Translations under genes and position numbers: made by a program
Assembly (NCBI GenBank): GCA_963662155.1
Contig: OY759261.1
Span: 63,945,917-64,009,916 of the forward strand
Source of the DNA: Lamellibrachia columna
Lineage: Eukaryota > Annelida > Polychaeta > Sabellida > Siboglinidae
Reading direction: 5' to 3'
Length of the DNA stretch: 64,000 bases
Shown: positions 31,916 through 45,300 of the stretch, in pieces
Layout of the letters: the number at the start of each line of letters is the position of its first letter
Numbering within the stretch: the first letter of the stretch is position 1
Notes under the pieces: model-generated
Database searches by the model: none
What the model saw: only the letters and a program-made list of their open reading frames with translations
What the model was told of the DNA's origin: nothing

Positions 31916-32181
31916 CAGGATGGTTTTAGCTGACTAGTAGTCCTTCAGACTGGCTGACTCACAAACAACTAGTCCTGTTTTACTAGTCCTTAAATTAATG
32001 CACTATCATATTGTGGTATCATATGACCAATTTGGTACGTAGTTAAAGAGGCTTTATTTCACAAAGAAGACATGAGCACTGATTCTCATTTCAATTAAAC
32101 GTTCAACATTAATTAATAAAGTGTGATTTCATAGAACGCACTATTCTTGACAAACCTGTTCAGTTATCAGGTGCATTGTTT

Positions 32182-32472
32182 TCAATGTTCGTCCTTAGCG
32201 AATTGTCCAACTACTGGTAAGGCACAGCTGATTTCGGCAAGGATGTTCAGCATGTCAATCATGAAGTGCAGGACTTGCTTGAAGTCCAAACTGCTCAGTT
32301 TCTTAAGGTAGCCCCTGCACTTTGCTGCTTCTTCACCTTTACCCATTACAGCGTCTTCCATATGCAGGCAGACTGCTGTCAGGTTTTGTCTGAGAGCTGC
32401 ATAGGCACGTTGTCTGGTTGCCATCCAGCAAGTGCCCTGTGGTGCACTGAAGTATGCGACATCCTCTTCCAT
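32182..32472 (-). pseudogene. Fragment of a KIAA1586/ZNF862-like (hAT-derived) protein
   Basis: The minus strand encodes 96 residues, with RQNLTAVCLHMEDA, AAKCRGYLKKL and LDFKQVLHFMIDMLNILAEI. The spacing recalls the central part of DUF4371-type proteins derived from hAT transposases. It has no flanking coding continuation or splice sites that I can see, so it is a remnant or single exon. Confidence 0.4.
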
Positions 32473-32532
32473 AATGTCACTGATCTGTTTGTGAAAAAAT
32501 GCTATCTTAATGTTTGTTGTTGTTTTATTCCA

Positions 32533-32640
32533 TCACAACACTCCGCTAGCATACACACAGCGTACCTTCATTCTCATAATTACATCGCAACACTCCATTA
32601 GCATACACACAGCGTACATTCATTATCATAATTACAGCTA
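32533..32640. repeat. 57-bp direct duplication
   Basis: Two copies of CACAACACTCCGCTAGCATA, then CACACAGCGTAC and ATTATCATAATTACA, differing at a few bases. Confidence 0.8.
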
Positions 32641-33381
32641 GTCCGACGGGACTGCTCTTCTAAGTTCTAACAATGGACTAGTCCGATCTCTGAAACTACT
32701 CGTCCGGGACGATCGGATGCCTGTCATTTTGCACCCTGCATCTGTGTAACCCGCCCTTCTGAGATTTGTCAGTTTCAAGTAGCAGTCTTTCTAACAAGTG
32801 ACTATCATGGTAATAGTAATAACTTTAATTCAGTTCATCAGACATGATCTTTACTGACAACAAGACATGAACAAATTAATTGATTAATTAAAAAAACGCA
32901 ACAGTCGTTCAGAGTTGTTACTAAACCAGGACTTCCTTACAAAATAATGAACTGTGCAATGCATACAAATTTGGTTAAAAGTAATTTAACTAACCTTTAA
33001 ATTCATCTTTGTTACAGTTCTGCGTACGATGAAGAAAGTGAACGGTGTGCAAAGAGACAAAAATCAGAGGTGAAACCATGTAAGGACATGCATTTAAATT
33101 TTTTCCATTTCCTCTGCCTCTCTCTAGATAGACAACATTTTTGTTTGCAGTTAGCTGACTGACAACTTAGACTGTTCTGTGTAGTATGTACTGACATGGG
33201 CGCAGCCATCTTAGATTACGAGTGGAGGATGTGCACTGCAGCAGTGGACGCAAGGAATGATTTGATGTATGGTGTGCACAAGACACATTTCGTTCTTTTG
33301 TGCATCGCAACAGTGTACGCAATATATCAAATATTAACACCTCACTAACTCTCTCTCTCTATATATATATAATTATACATA

Positions 33382-34388
33382 CAGCCGAGCCTCGTTATAA
33401 CATGGTGGTCGGGGTCCACAATTTCGGACCGTTTTGTACACGAGATGCGTTAGGTGTTCCCAACTGCCACCATTGAGCTACTAAACAACAAAGATCGCTG
33501 CACCAAGTCCAAAACCCAAGACGAACGCTGTCGAAGCCACTGTGCGCTTGCAGCACTGTCTTGTATGCGAATACGCATTGCTTATTAAATGAGTCAACTA
33601 GCGTCAACATGTATTATTTTAAAATGTCACACCCTGTTGAATATTGAACTGAATAAAATACATGTATATATTCCATTATGGAATAGATCTGTTACGATGA
33701 TGTACTAGACCAATAGGCCTACGAATCTAAATTAATAACCTGGATCTGAGCAGCTGAAAACGTATGTGATTTGACACACGTAATATGTAAGCTGATTAAA
33801 CATAGAAAACAACAATAGGTAGAATTAATAATTGTTTCACTACAACTTTCAACCGATCTCGACTGAAACACAAATTTATGATGCACCACTTAACATCGAT
33901 TCATTGTTTCATATGTGGATGACGAATTCATATTTTCGCGCAAAGGTAGGACCTTGGGTTAGGCATTTGACATGTTGGTTTCGCGTTGTGAAAGTGATTA
34001 GATTTACGATGCAATGGAAGCATGCCATTACACCCCAGTGTTGTATTGGTATTGCATACTAAATTGCATTTCAGACTTTTTATCTGATATTTACGCGAGG
34101 CGTATTTGTGAAACGTGATTGCAATTTGCAAACCATTGAAACGAAGCCAGCGACAACAATTGATGTTGGTGACAGCACAAAAAACAACACTCGTTCATTG
34201 ACATTGTTCACCTAATGTTTCTTGAGAATTGTCAAAGCAATTCTTTGAGAATTGTCAAAGCAATTCTAGGTAGGTTTAAGCAGGCCCATTTGGCATTTCC
34301 CCTTTCGGCAGAAAATTGAGGTCCATGATGGACTGCCTTATATCCGAATCCGCGTATTAACGAGGTGCACAATAATGAGACACGACTA
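33382..34388. mobile_element. TIR element, Tc1/mariner-pogo-like, non-autonomous
   Basis: The left end CAGCCGAGCCTCGTTATAAC and the reverse complement of the right end TAGTCGTGTCTCATTAT match imperfectly. Both are next to TA. About 1 kb with no transposase ORF. TIRs of this style are common in pogo-type elements. Confidence 0.4.
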
Positions 34389-34392
34389 TATA

Positions 34393-34423
<31 letters not shown>

Positions 34424-36150
34424 CTATGGCAAAATGGTTCACTTTAACGTAGCGTATCATTTAAGGAATAAGGTTAGAGTTAACATAACTTGTGTGAATT
34501 TAGATTCACATTTAGCGGCCAAAGGGCTTAATGTCCTTAAAGACTGATGTTACTGTTCTGCCTCATAGATTACAGGGCGAACATAGTTACTCTTGAGTGC
34601 CAAATAAGCGTCCCAACACGCGTATTTATTTGATGAAAAATGCCACCCTATACATGGCAAATTATGCAGGGTATTATTTTTAGGAGAGCAATCGCTCTCA
34701 CTCCCTGTTGGTAGTGCTAGTCAATCATTCATGGAGCGGTTTACCGCTCGTGCTAAAATCACTTGCTCCCAACTGGAGCTGCATGTGGCCCCATCTGATG
34801 ACTAAGTTTTCATCCCATCAAACGACAGTTGTGAATTTAATGGGATCCCGTGCTTTTAAGGATCCTAGATTTTGATCCCTAAGCGTTAGACCGTTAGATT
34901 TCCATGATTAGATGAATCGATCAGATTCCTTAGTTCTCTGAAGCTCGTCATGATATATTATTAGTTAAAATGTAATTTTCACAGTGTAAACTGGCCGTAA
35001 ATGGCCACTGTGCACTGCACCTCAAACCAGTCATAACCAGCTGGGTGCGGTTTCCCCTGAAATGGGCTTGCGTATTCAAGTCAATAAAACGTTTTTTTTA
35101 GATATAAAATGCGGTTACTATATCTGCGGTGACACGAATATGCACAAAGTTTATGCATATTCGGCAGAAAAACCCAAAATACACGGCGATCTGCATAGTT
35201 TTCTAGAGACACCTTCGCTTCACGTCGAGTAAAAAATTGCTTCGGTGCTAAAAAAGACTAATATACTACAGACTGTAGTGACTTTCGTACTATACTATTA
35301 TTTGTTTTGAAAAAAATTTGCCCCCTATACTGTTATTCGGCACTATACTATTATTAACTTTTACCGATTTTCCACCCTATACTGTTATTTGGCCTATACA
35401 TTTATTTGGCACTTGAGAGTACCTAAGCACTTGTTTCTCATTGACCAAAATACCTAAATTAAATTAATTTGCTAGCGTGGGTCTGCTACACCCCATTTGA
35501 ACATAGTACATAATATTTATTGACAAAATATGGACTCCCAATTTTGTATACGGACTCCCAAACATGAACAGAATGGTAATCCACTGATTATCCATGATAA
35601 TCAGTGCCTGATATAGTGTGTATGTACATATATCTTTGTTCTGTGTATTGTATGTATGCGTATACTGTATTGTATGTATGCGTATACTGTATTCAATATA
35701 ATAAGTATACAGTACGGTTGACAAAAAATTGGGTCATGGAAAAATGTCAAGGGATCTGTTATTATAAGCGTACACCAACATTTGTACGCCAGCATTTATT
35801 TCGCTAGACAATTGTTTAACACTAGTGGTGTCAGGCGACTAGTGTAGAACAACTGAAAAGGGGTGCCAACTGTTTAACACAGATGGCGATACTTGTTTCT
35901 CGCTAGTCAAATTACAATGATTATGGATCCTGCTGATTAAAAAGGGGGATGTATGCTTAATAGGTCGAATACGGTACGTATAATATTTTATTAATCTGGC
36001 TATGCAAATAAAGATACATTCATATATGGGGCCTATAATGGGGTATATACCACACTACTGTTCACGTCAGCTCCAGACAGATACACAGCTAGTCATCAAT
36101 TTGATCAAAACTGGATACGGTCAATGTCTTTGACCTACTGACCTCATCCA
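34389..36150. other. Intergenic sequence upstream of SENP
   Basis: Holds (TA)n at 34390-34422 and a CTATACTATTATT/CTATACTGTTATT repeated motif at 35280-35410. Otherwise nothing recognised. No TATA box or initiator could be assigned to SENP. Confidence 0.4.
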
Positions 36151-36202
36151 TGACGTATTGTGGTTGTCAGATAAATGGATGCCTCGGCTGTCCTTCACCA
36201 AC

Positions 36203-36359
36203 ATGGCTGACTGGGTGGAACAGAGGAAACTATCCTTCGCTGACTCTTTCTACTATCAGCCTAAGGACCACGCTGACCGGCAGGTCAAGATGACCACAGT
36301 GTCATCATCGCCTCCGCAGTGTGACCCTCTGGTGGCCCGAGACGGAAGCTTCTTGTCTG
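36203..36359 (+). CDS. SENP1: SENP exon 1 (start codon)
   Basis: Starts [18 protein letters not shown] and ends in phase 1 at CTG|GTAGGT. The reading frame remains open upstream to about 36158, and a possible acceptor lies at about 36172. The first exon could therefore be internal, with an earlier start. Confidence 0.65.
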
Positions 36360-39300
36360 GTAGGTGCCCTTGTGGCTACTTTGGTACTTTCTAAAATCCG
36401 GGCCCACCTCAATGTTATCGTTATTAACTTGGAATTGTAGTGACCATGCACAATGCATATTGTTCTACTGAACATGTAAATTACTAAACATGTGCATAAA
36501 ACACATTTAATTACCTTTTTCAGAGCCTGAATTGCATATTTATCTTGTTTTTTAGCGGCACTATCTTGTGAACTAAAGGGGTAATATGACATTGTGTATG
36601 GTTAATATAATAATGATAAATGATAAAAGTACTACTTTAAATAGATTAATTTATACATGTAAGACTAAGAATATACATGTTGTAACCATAAAAACTGTTA
36701 ATACAATTATATTAAAAAATAAATTTTTAAGAACTATACTTTAAATGAGTTCAGTAATACAAGTGAAACTAAAACAATAAAAGAACTATATATGTATTGC
36801 ATGTTGATAACGGCAAAATTTAATTGGGCCCAGAATCTAAAAAACTGCTGTTACTTATTTTTCTTCTAATGTAGCCATAGCCTCAGTTAGACTCTTGCCA
36901 TTTCCAGTCCGCCATCTGTCCAGTGCTTGATGTTGTCAATCCGTCACATTTTCTTCTACCTCTTCGGTTCTTTCCAGGTAGTTCTCCTTCTAAGCTGGTA
37001 AATACCAGACTGTCTGGTCTTCTTTTTCAATGGTCGTACTTAGCCAGCTTTCTGTTGATGATGCGTACCATACCTCCTCTTTCTTAACCCTACTTTATCT
37101 CTGACCCAGATGTTAATCTCTCTGGGTCCAACTTCTCCTGAGCATTCTGCGCCGTCCTGAGTGCATGTATAGGTTTCTTGTCCTTTTTCTTGATGAGAAT
37201 ACACAAATCTGTTCTTCAAGCTTATATACTTATGTCATTGTCTTTCTAGATGTTAGCAAGATCACTTGTAACATTTCCCGCTTGTAGCTATATGAGAAAT
37301 TAAATCTGAGAAACAACGTCTTATTTGGAGTGTTCGTACAGGGCCTGGAAATCATTGATTAGCATGGAATGTCATTGGTTTTAAATTGTGTCTGAACTTG
37401 TGTAATGAGGTATTGTCGTGTTGTAGGGACTCCTGCTGCCCCAAAGAGCTCCTACTCAAGCCTTGCTGCCCCAAAGAGCTCCTACGCTTCTGGTTATCAA
37501 TTCCAATCTCTGGTCAACCCAACTGTCATGTCAGGAAACAGGTTCAAGTTTGGCAATGCCACAGGTGGGAACATAACACTGTACAACGCAGTCTGGATGT
37601 CTGACATTGTGTATATAGGATTTTGTATAAAAATAAAGTAAATAACACATTTTTTATAGGCTATGAATACATAGTTTTACAATGCTTTGAAATAAAAGTA
37701 AACAAATCGGTTTTAGTCATGAATTATTTAAATGTAAAAGTACTCATTTATTAAAAGAAATTTGTGAAGAGAAATTAGCAGCTGTGTGAATAAAATACAC
37801 CTGTAGGATATAATGACAGTTTTTGTATCATATCTATTAATGACAGCCATGTTGAGTGTGGCTCCCTCTATTGGGCATTGATGTCATGCAGACATCTCTG
37901 CCCCCGAATGACTGAACTGATAAATTTTCGACCCAAAAATTCATCTACAGTTTGGACAAAGAAATAACAAACTTTTCTCTTGAAAAGGATTGATAAATAA
38001 ACTTGATTTGTTTGATTAAACAACAGATGTTGAATTCAAGGCACCACCGTCACGGCAGAAAGCTGGGAGCACGGTTGGAGGTAGTGGATGCAGGTATGTC
38101 AGGGAGGAAGTGGATACAGGTATGTCAGGGAGGAAGTGGATACAGGTATGTCAGGGAGGAAGTGGATACAGGTATGTCAGGGAGGTAGTGGATACAGGTA
38201 TGTCAGGGAGGTAGTGGATACAGGTATGTCAGGGAGGTAGTGGATACAGGTATGTCAGGGAGGTAGTAGATACAGGTATGTCAGGGAGGTAGTGGATACA
38301 GGTATGTCAGGGAGGTAGTGGATACAGGTATGTCAGGGAAGAAGTGGATATATTTATAGTCAGGGAAGAAGTGGATACAGGTATGTCAGGGAAGAAGTGG
38401 ATATATTTATAGTCAGGGAGGAAGTGGATACAGGTATGTCAGGGAGGTAGTGGATACAGGTATGTCAGGGAAGAAGTGGATATATTTATAGTCAGGGAGG
38501 AAGTGGATACAGGTATGTCAGGGAAGAAGTGGATATATTTATAGTCAGGGAGGTAGTGGATACAGGTATGTCAGGGAAGAAGTGGATATATTTATAGTCA
38601 GGGAGGAAGTGGATACAGGTATGTCAGGGAAGAAGTGGATATATTTATAGTCAGGGAGGAAGTGGATACAGGTATGTCAGGGAGGTAGTGGATACAGGTA
38701 TGTCAGGGAGGTAGTAGATACAGGTATGTCAGGGAGGTAGTGAATACAGGTATGTCAGGGAGGAAGTGGATACAGGTATGTCAGGGAGGTAGTGGATACA
38801 GGTATGTCAGGGAGGTAGTAGATACAGGTATGTCAGGGAGGAAGTGGATACAGGTATGTCAGGGAGGAAGTGGATACAGGTATGTCAGGGAGGAAGTGGA
38901 TACAGGTATGTCAGGGAGGTAGTGGATACAGGTATGTCAGGGAAGAAGTGGATATATTTATAGTCAGGGAGGAAGTGAATACAGGTATGTCAGGGAAGAA
39001 GTGGATATATTTATAGTCAGGGAGGAAGTGGATACAGGTATGTCAGGGAGGTAGTGGATACAGGTATGTCAGGGAGGTAGTGGATACAGGTATGTCAGGG
39101 AGGAAGTGGATACAGGTATGTCAGGGAGGTAGTGGATACAGGTATGTCAGGGAGGTAGTGGATACAGTTAAGTCAGGGAGGAAGTGGATACAGGTATGTC
39201 AGGGAGGAAGTGGATATATTTATAGTCAGGGAGGAAGTGGATACAGGTATGTCAGGGAGGTAGTGGATACATGTATGTCAGGGAAGAAGTGGATATATTT

Positions 39301-42300
39301 ATAGTCAGGGAGGAAGTGGATACAGGTATGTCAGGGAAGAAGTGGATATATTTATAGTCAGGGAGGAAGTGGATACAGGTATGTCAGGGAAGAAGTGGAT
39401 ATATTTATAGTCAGGGAGGAAGTGGATACAGGTATGTCAGGGAAGAAGTGGATATATTTATAGTCAGGGAGGAAGTGGATACAGGTATGTCAGGGAGGTA
39501 GTGGATACAGGTATGTCAGGGAAGAAGTGGATATATTTATAGTCAGGGAGGAAGTGGATACAGGTGTGTCAGGGAAGAAGTGGATATATTTATAGTCAGG
39601 GAGGAAGTGGATACAGGTATGTCAGGGAGGTAGTGGATACAGGTATGTCAGGGAGGTAGTGGATACAGGTATGTCAGGGAAGAAGTGGATATATTTATAG
39701 TCAGGGAGGAAGTGGATACAGGTATGTCAGGGAAGAAGTGGATATATTTATAGTCAGGGAGGAAGTGGATACAGGTATGTCAGGGAGGTAGTGGATATAT
39801 TTATAGTCAGGGAGGAAGTGGATACAGGTATGTCAGGGAAGAAATGGATATATTTATAGTCAGGGAGGAAGTGGATACAGGTATGTCAGGGAAGAAGTGG
39901 ATATATGTATAGTCAGGGAGGAAGTGGATACAGGTATGTCAGGGAGGTAGTGGATACAGGTATGTCAGGGAAGAAGTGGATATATTTATAGTCAGGGAGG
40001 AAGTGGATACAGGTATGTCAGGGAGGTAGTGGATACAGGTATGTCAGGGAAGAAGTGGATATATTTATAGTCAGGGAGGAAGTGGATACAGGTATGTCAG
40101 GGAAGAAGTGGATATATTTATAGTCAGGGAGGAAGTGGATACAGGTATGTCAGGGAAGAAGTGGATATATTTATAGTCAGGGAGGAAGTGGATACAGGTA
40201 TGTCAGGGAGGAAGTGGATACAGGTATGTCAGGGAGGAAGTGGATACAGGTATGTCAGGGAGGTGGTGGATACAGGTATGTCAGGGAGGTAGTAGATACA
40301 GGTATGTTAGGGAGGTAGTGGATACAGGTATGTCAGGGAAGAAGTGGATATATTTATAGTCAGGGAGGAAGTGGATACAGGTATGTCAGGGAGGTAGTGG
40401 ATACAGGTATGTCAGGGAAGAAGTGGATATATTTATAGTCAGGGAGGAAGTGGATACAGGTATGTCAGGGAAGAAATGGATATATTTATAGTCAGGGAGG
40501 AAGTGGATACAGGTATGTCAGGGAAGAAGTGGATATATGTATAGTCAGGGAGGAAGTGGATACAGGTATGTCAGGGAGGTAGTGGATACAGGTATGTCAG
40601 GGAAGAAGTGGATATATTTATAGTCAGGGAGGAAGTGGATACAGGTATGTCGGGGAGGTAGTGGATACAGGTATGTCAGGGAAGAAGTGGATATATTTAT
40701 AGTCAGGGAGGAAGTGGATACAGGTATGTCAGGGAAGAAGTGGATATATTTATAGTCAGGGAGAAAGTGGATACAGGTATGTCAGGGAAGAAGTGGATAT
40801 ATTTATAGTCAGGGAGGAAGTGGATGCAGGTATGTCAGGGAGGAAGTGGATACAGATATGTCAGGGAGGAAGTGGATACAGGTATGTCAGGGAGGTAGTG
40901 GATACAGGTATGTCAGGGAGGTAGTAGATACAGGTAAGTCAGGGAGGTAGTGGATACAGGTATGTCAGGGAGATAGTAGATACAGGTATGTCAGGGAGGA
41001 AGTGGATACAGGCATGTCAGGGAGGAAGTGGATACAGGTATGTCAGGGAGGTAGTGGATACAGGTATGTCAGGGAAGAAGTGGATATATTTATAGTCAGG
41101 GAGGAAGTGGATACAAGTATGCCAGTGAGGATGACGTAATAAACTGCGACCTGTTTCCATGGCTGATACATTCCCATTGGTTCAAAAGCCTGCTCTATCC
41201 CAATTGGAATTGTGCTCTCCCAAGGAGCAGTCATGGCATCTACTGTAGAAAAATTCCAGAGAGGCTCCCTCCCAGGCATCAAATCATTGTAGAAGTGTCC
41301 TAGCCCATTTGTAACCATATATGATTTTATTGTATATAGAAACATTTTAACCCACCGCACCTTGGAACTTGATGTTGCACACTGCAGATGGTAAAATGTT
41401 TGTGGTGCATCACGACATATTAAAAATTAACAAGTAAGTCTAGAATTGCTAAATAAACAAATAAGTATGTTAAAATACTACTTGTAATACGAATTATTAA
41501 AAAATATAACACAATCTAGAATTGCTAAGTAAACAAATAAATAAATATATTAAAATACTACTAGCAATAAGTATTATTTAAAAATAAATATAGCACAATA
41601 AGTCTAGAATTGCTAAGTAAACAAATAAATAGCTTAAAATGCTACTAGTGATAAGACATTGTACAATAAATACCGGGTATAGCACAATTATACAGCAGTA
41701 TAATAATAAATAAATAATAATAAAATACGTATACATAAATACTAATAAATAATTTGAAGACTGTCAGCTGACTGTCAATTTGTTGTTGCAGACAAGATCC
41801 GTACTCTCACGGCAGTAAGCGGGGTCCTTCCGTCGCCTCAAGGTTGCTGGGGGTGAGAGGAGGTTCCCGCTTCCTGCAGAGACAACACGTGAAACTGGCA
41901 GCCAAGGAGGTGAGACATATTAGATTTTTATTTGTATAATAAACGCATTAATTAAGGCCAGATATGACGGGTGAAATGGCATTTTTGTTTTTAAAAAAAT
42001 ACAATGATTTATAAGCTTATTTTGATAGCTCTGTTTGTTTACTACCAATAAGGTTAACTTTTGTAATAATTGTAGCCTTCCTTTTAATTAAGCTGTTCAC
42101 ACTTTTTTTTACGAATTACCCAATCTAACAATCAAAGTAAATTCTTTCGTCAGTTTCACAAAAAGTCAACATTTTGTATTAAACTGAAAGCACATATTAC
42201 TTAGACAATTCACACACTGCAGATCCGAATGTCAACGAACTAGATGCACAGTAAGCAAATGACGTGCAGGGGCACCTCTAACTGTCATTATAGAAAACCA

Positions 42301-45300
42301 CGAGGTGAATACAGTCAGCAAAGTCTGAGTGGACTCGTCATGTGATGTTTGTTACGTTAGCTGAGTGTCCTGTGTGTTATTTCTCCAGAGTATTCAACTG
42401 GAGGAACGGAATCGCTATGCCCAGCTTCTACAGCATTACAGCATGGTGCAGTCTGACCAAACAAGTCTCGCTGGTGTCGGAGGAAACAGTCGCAACACAG
42501 ATGGCAGTAGTTTCCGCTCCAGCTTCTTCAACCTGTCATTGGCTAATGCGACATTGTAAGTGACAAAGCTGTTGTTTTATGGAGTTATAATTTGATTGAG
42601 TGTAAAATTGGTAACGTTGCCAGCAAAGAAGGCAATAGTTTAATTTGATAAGTTTTTTGGGTTTCAGTAGTTTTATGTTTACTTTCTTAAAAAAACATCC
42701 GTTTTGTTTGCCCTTTTCGGGCCAATTTTGCGGAACTTTTGTAGTGTATGAAAGACATATGAAACATTCCTATGCATTTAACAAAGCGATTGAAACTTCG
42801 AGTAGTCATAGAAATATGAAAAGCATTATGGACAATTCTACTTTATTGTGTAATAGGATGGGGTTGTTTTCCCAGGGTAAAATCAGGTGGTGGGGTGGAC
42901 AAGGTGAGCGCAATTGTTTTAATACTAGCCTAGAAATAGTACATTCTGGTGCATTTTGAAGGGTGTTCAAATTTTTGTTATAGAAAGGAAAAGAAACATA
43001 AACTGTATCTAAGTACAGTTGCTTTCTGGCTTACATTTCAAAGCACATTGACATGTGCTAAATCAATTAAACAACTGTGATTCGTTAAACGCATTTGGGT
43101 GGTCAAGATGTTAGACTAAATACAGTTTACACAATGTAACATTTGGGTGGTCAAGATGTTAAACTGGATACAGTTTACACAATGTAACATTTGTGTGGTC
43201 AAGATGTTAGACTAAATACAGTTTACACAATGTAACATTTGGGTGGTCAAGATGTTAGACTAAATACAGTTTACACAATGTAACATTTGGGTGGTCAAGA
43301 TGTTAGACTAAATACAGTTTACACAATGTAACATTTGGGTGGTCAAGATGTTAGACTAGATACAGTTTACACAATGTAACATTTGTGTGGTCAAGATGTT
43401 AGACTAAATACAGTTTACACAATGTAACATTTGTGTGGTCAAGATGTTAGACTAGATACAGTTTACACAATGTAACATTTGTGTGGTCAAGATGTTAGAC
43501 TAAATACAGTTTACACAATGTAACATTTGGGTGGTCAAGATGTTAGACTAAATACAGTTTACACAATGTAACATTTGGGTGGTCAAGATGTTAGACTAGA
43601 TACAGTTTACACAATGTGACATTTGGGTGGTCAAGATGTTAGACTAGATACAGTTTACACAATGTGACATTTGTATAAATTTGTATCAAGATGTTAGACT
43701 AGATACAGTTTACAAGATGTGACATTTGTATAAATTTGTATCAAGATGTTAGACTAGATACAGTTTATGCAATGTAACATTTGGGTGGTCAAGATGTTAG
43801 ACTAGATACAGTTTACACAATGTGACATTTGGGTGGTCAAGATGTTAGACTAAATACAGTTTACACAATGTAACATTTGGGTGGTCAAGATGTTAAACTG
43901 GATACAGTTTACGTGATGTAACATTTGGATGGTCAAGATGTTAGACTAGATACAGTTTATGCAATGTAACATTTGGGTGGTCAAGATGTTAAACTAGATA
44001 CAGTTTATGCAATGTAACATTTGTGTGGCCAAGATGTTAAACTAGATACAGTTTACACAATGTAACATTTGGGTGGTCAAGATGTTAGACTAGATACAGT
44101 TTATGCAATGTAACATTTGGGTGGTCAAGATGTTAGACTAGATACAGTTTATGCAATGTAACATTTAGGTGGTCAAGATGTTAGACTAGATACAGTTTAC
44201 ACAATGTGACATTTGGGTGGTCAAGATGTTAGACTAGATACAGTTTACACAATGTGACATTTGTATAATTTGTATCAAGATGTTAGACTAGATACAGTTT
44301 ATGCAATGTAACATTTGGGTGGTCAAGATGTTAGACTAGATACAGTTTACACAATGTGACATTTGGGTGGTCAAGATGTTAGACTAGATACAGTTTACAC
44401 AATGTGACATTTGGGTGGTCAAGATGTTAGACTAGATACAGTTTACACAATGTGACATTTGTATAATTTGTATCAAGATGTTAGACTAGATACAGTTTAT
44501 GCAATGTAACATTTGGGTGGTCAAGATGTTAGACTAGATACAGTTTACACAATGTGACATTTGGGTGGTCAAGATGTTAGACTAAATACAGTTTACACAA
44601 TGTAACATTTGGGTGGTCAAGATGTTAAACTGGATACAGTTTACGTGATGTAACATTTGGATGGTCAAGATGTTAGACTAGATACAGTTTACGTGATGTA
44701 ACAGATGTATCTGCTCTCCCCTGAAGAGAAGATACAGTTTACACAATGTAACATTTGTGTGGCCAAGATGTTAGACTAGATACAGTTTATGCAATGTAAC
44801 ATTTGGGTGGTCAAGATGTTAGACTAGATACAGTTTACACAATGTGACATTTGTATAATTTGTATCAAGATGTTAGGCTAGATACAGTTTACGCAATGTA
44901 ACATTTGTGTGGTCAAGATGTTAGACTAGATACAGTTTACGCGATGTGACATTTGTGTGGTCAAGATGTTAGACTAGATACAGTTTACGCGATGTGACAT
45001 TTGTGTGGTCAAGATGTTAGACTAGATACAGTTTACGCAATGTAACATTTGTATAAATTTGTATCAAGATGTTAGACTAGATACAGTTTATATGATGTGA
45101 CATTTGTATAAATTTGTATCAAGATGTTAGACTAGATACAGTTTATATGATGTGACATTTGTATAAATTTGTATCAAGATGTTAGACTAGATACAGTTTA
45201 CACAATGTAACATTTGGGTGGTCAAGATGTTAGACTAGATACAGTTTATGCAATGTAACATTTGGGTGGTCAAGATGTTAGACTAGATACAGTTTACACA

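Noticed and set aside
38003..41125. Open frames coding [20 protein letters not shown] repeats
   Set aside because: They are translations of the 26-bp minisatellite, whose 78-bp triple period keeps frames open. No splice or similarity support.
42645..42959. 104-codon frame in a SENP intron
   Set aside because: No ATG-supported start, similarity or splice continuity.
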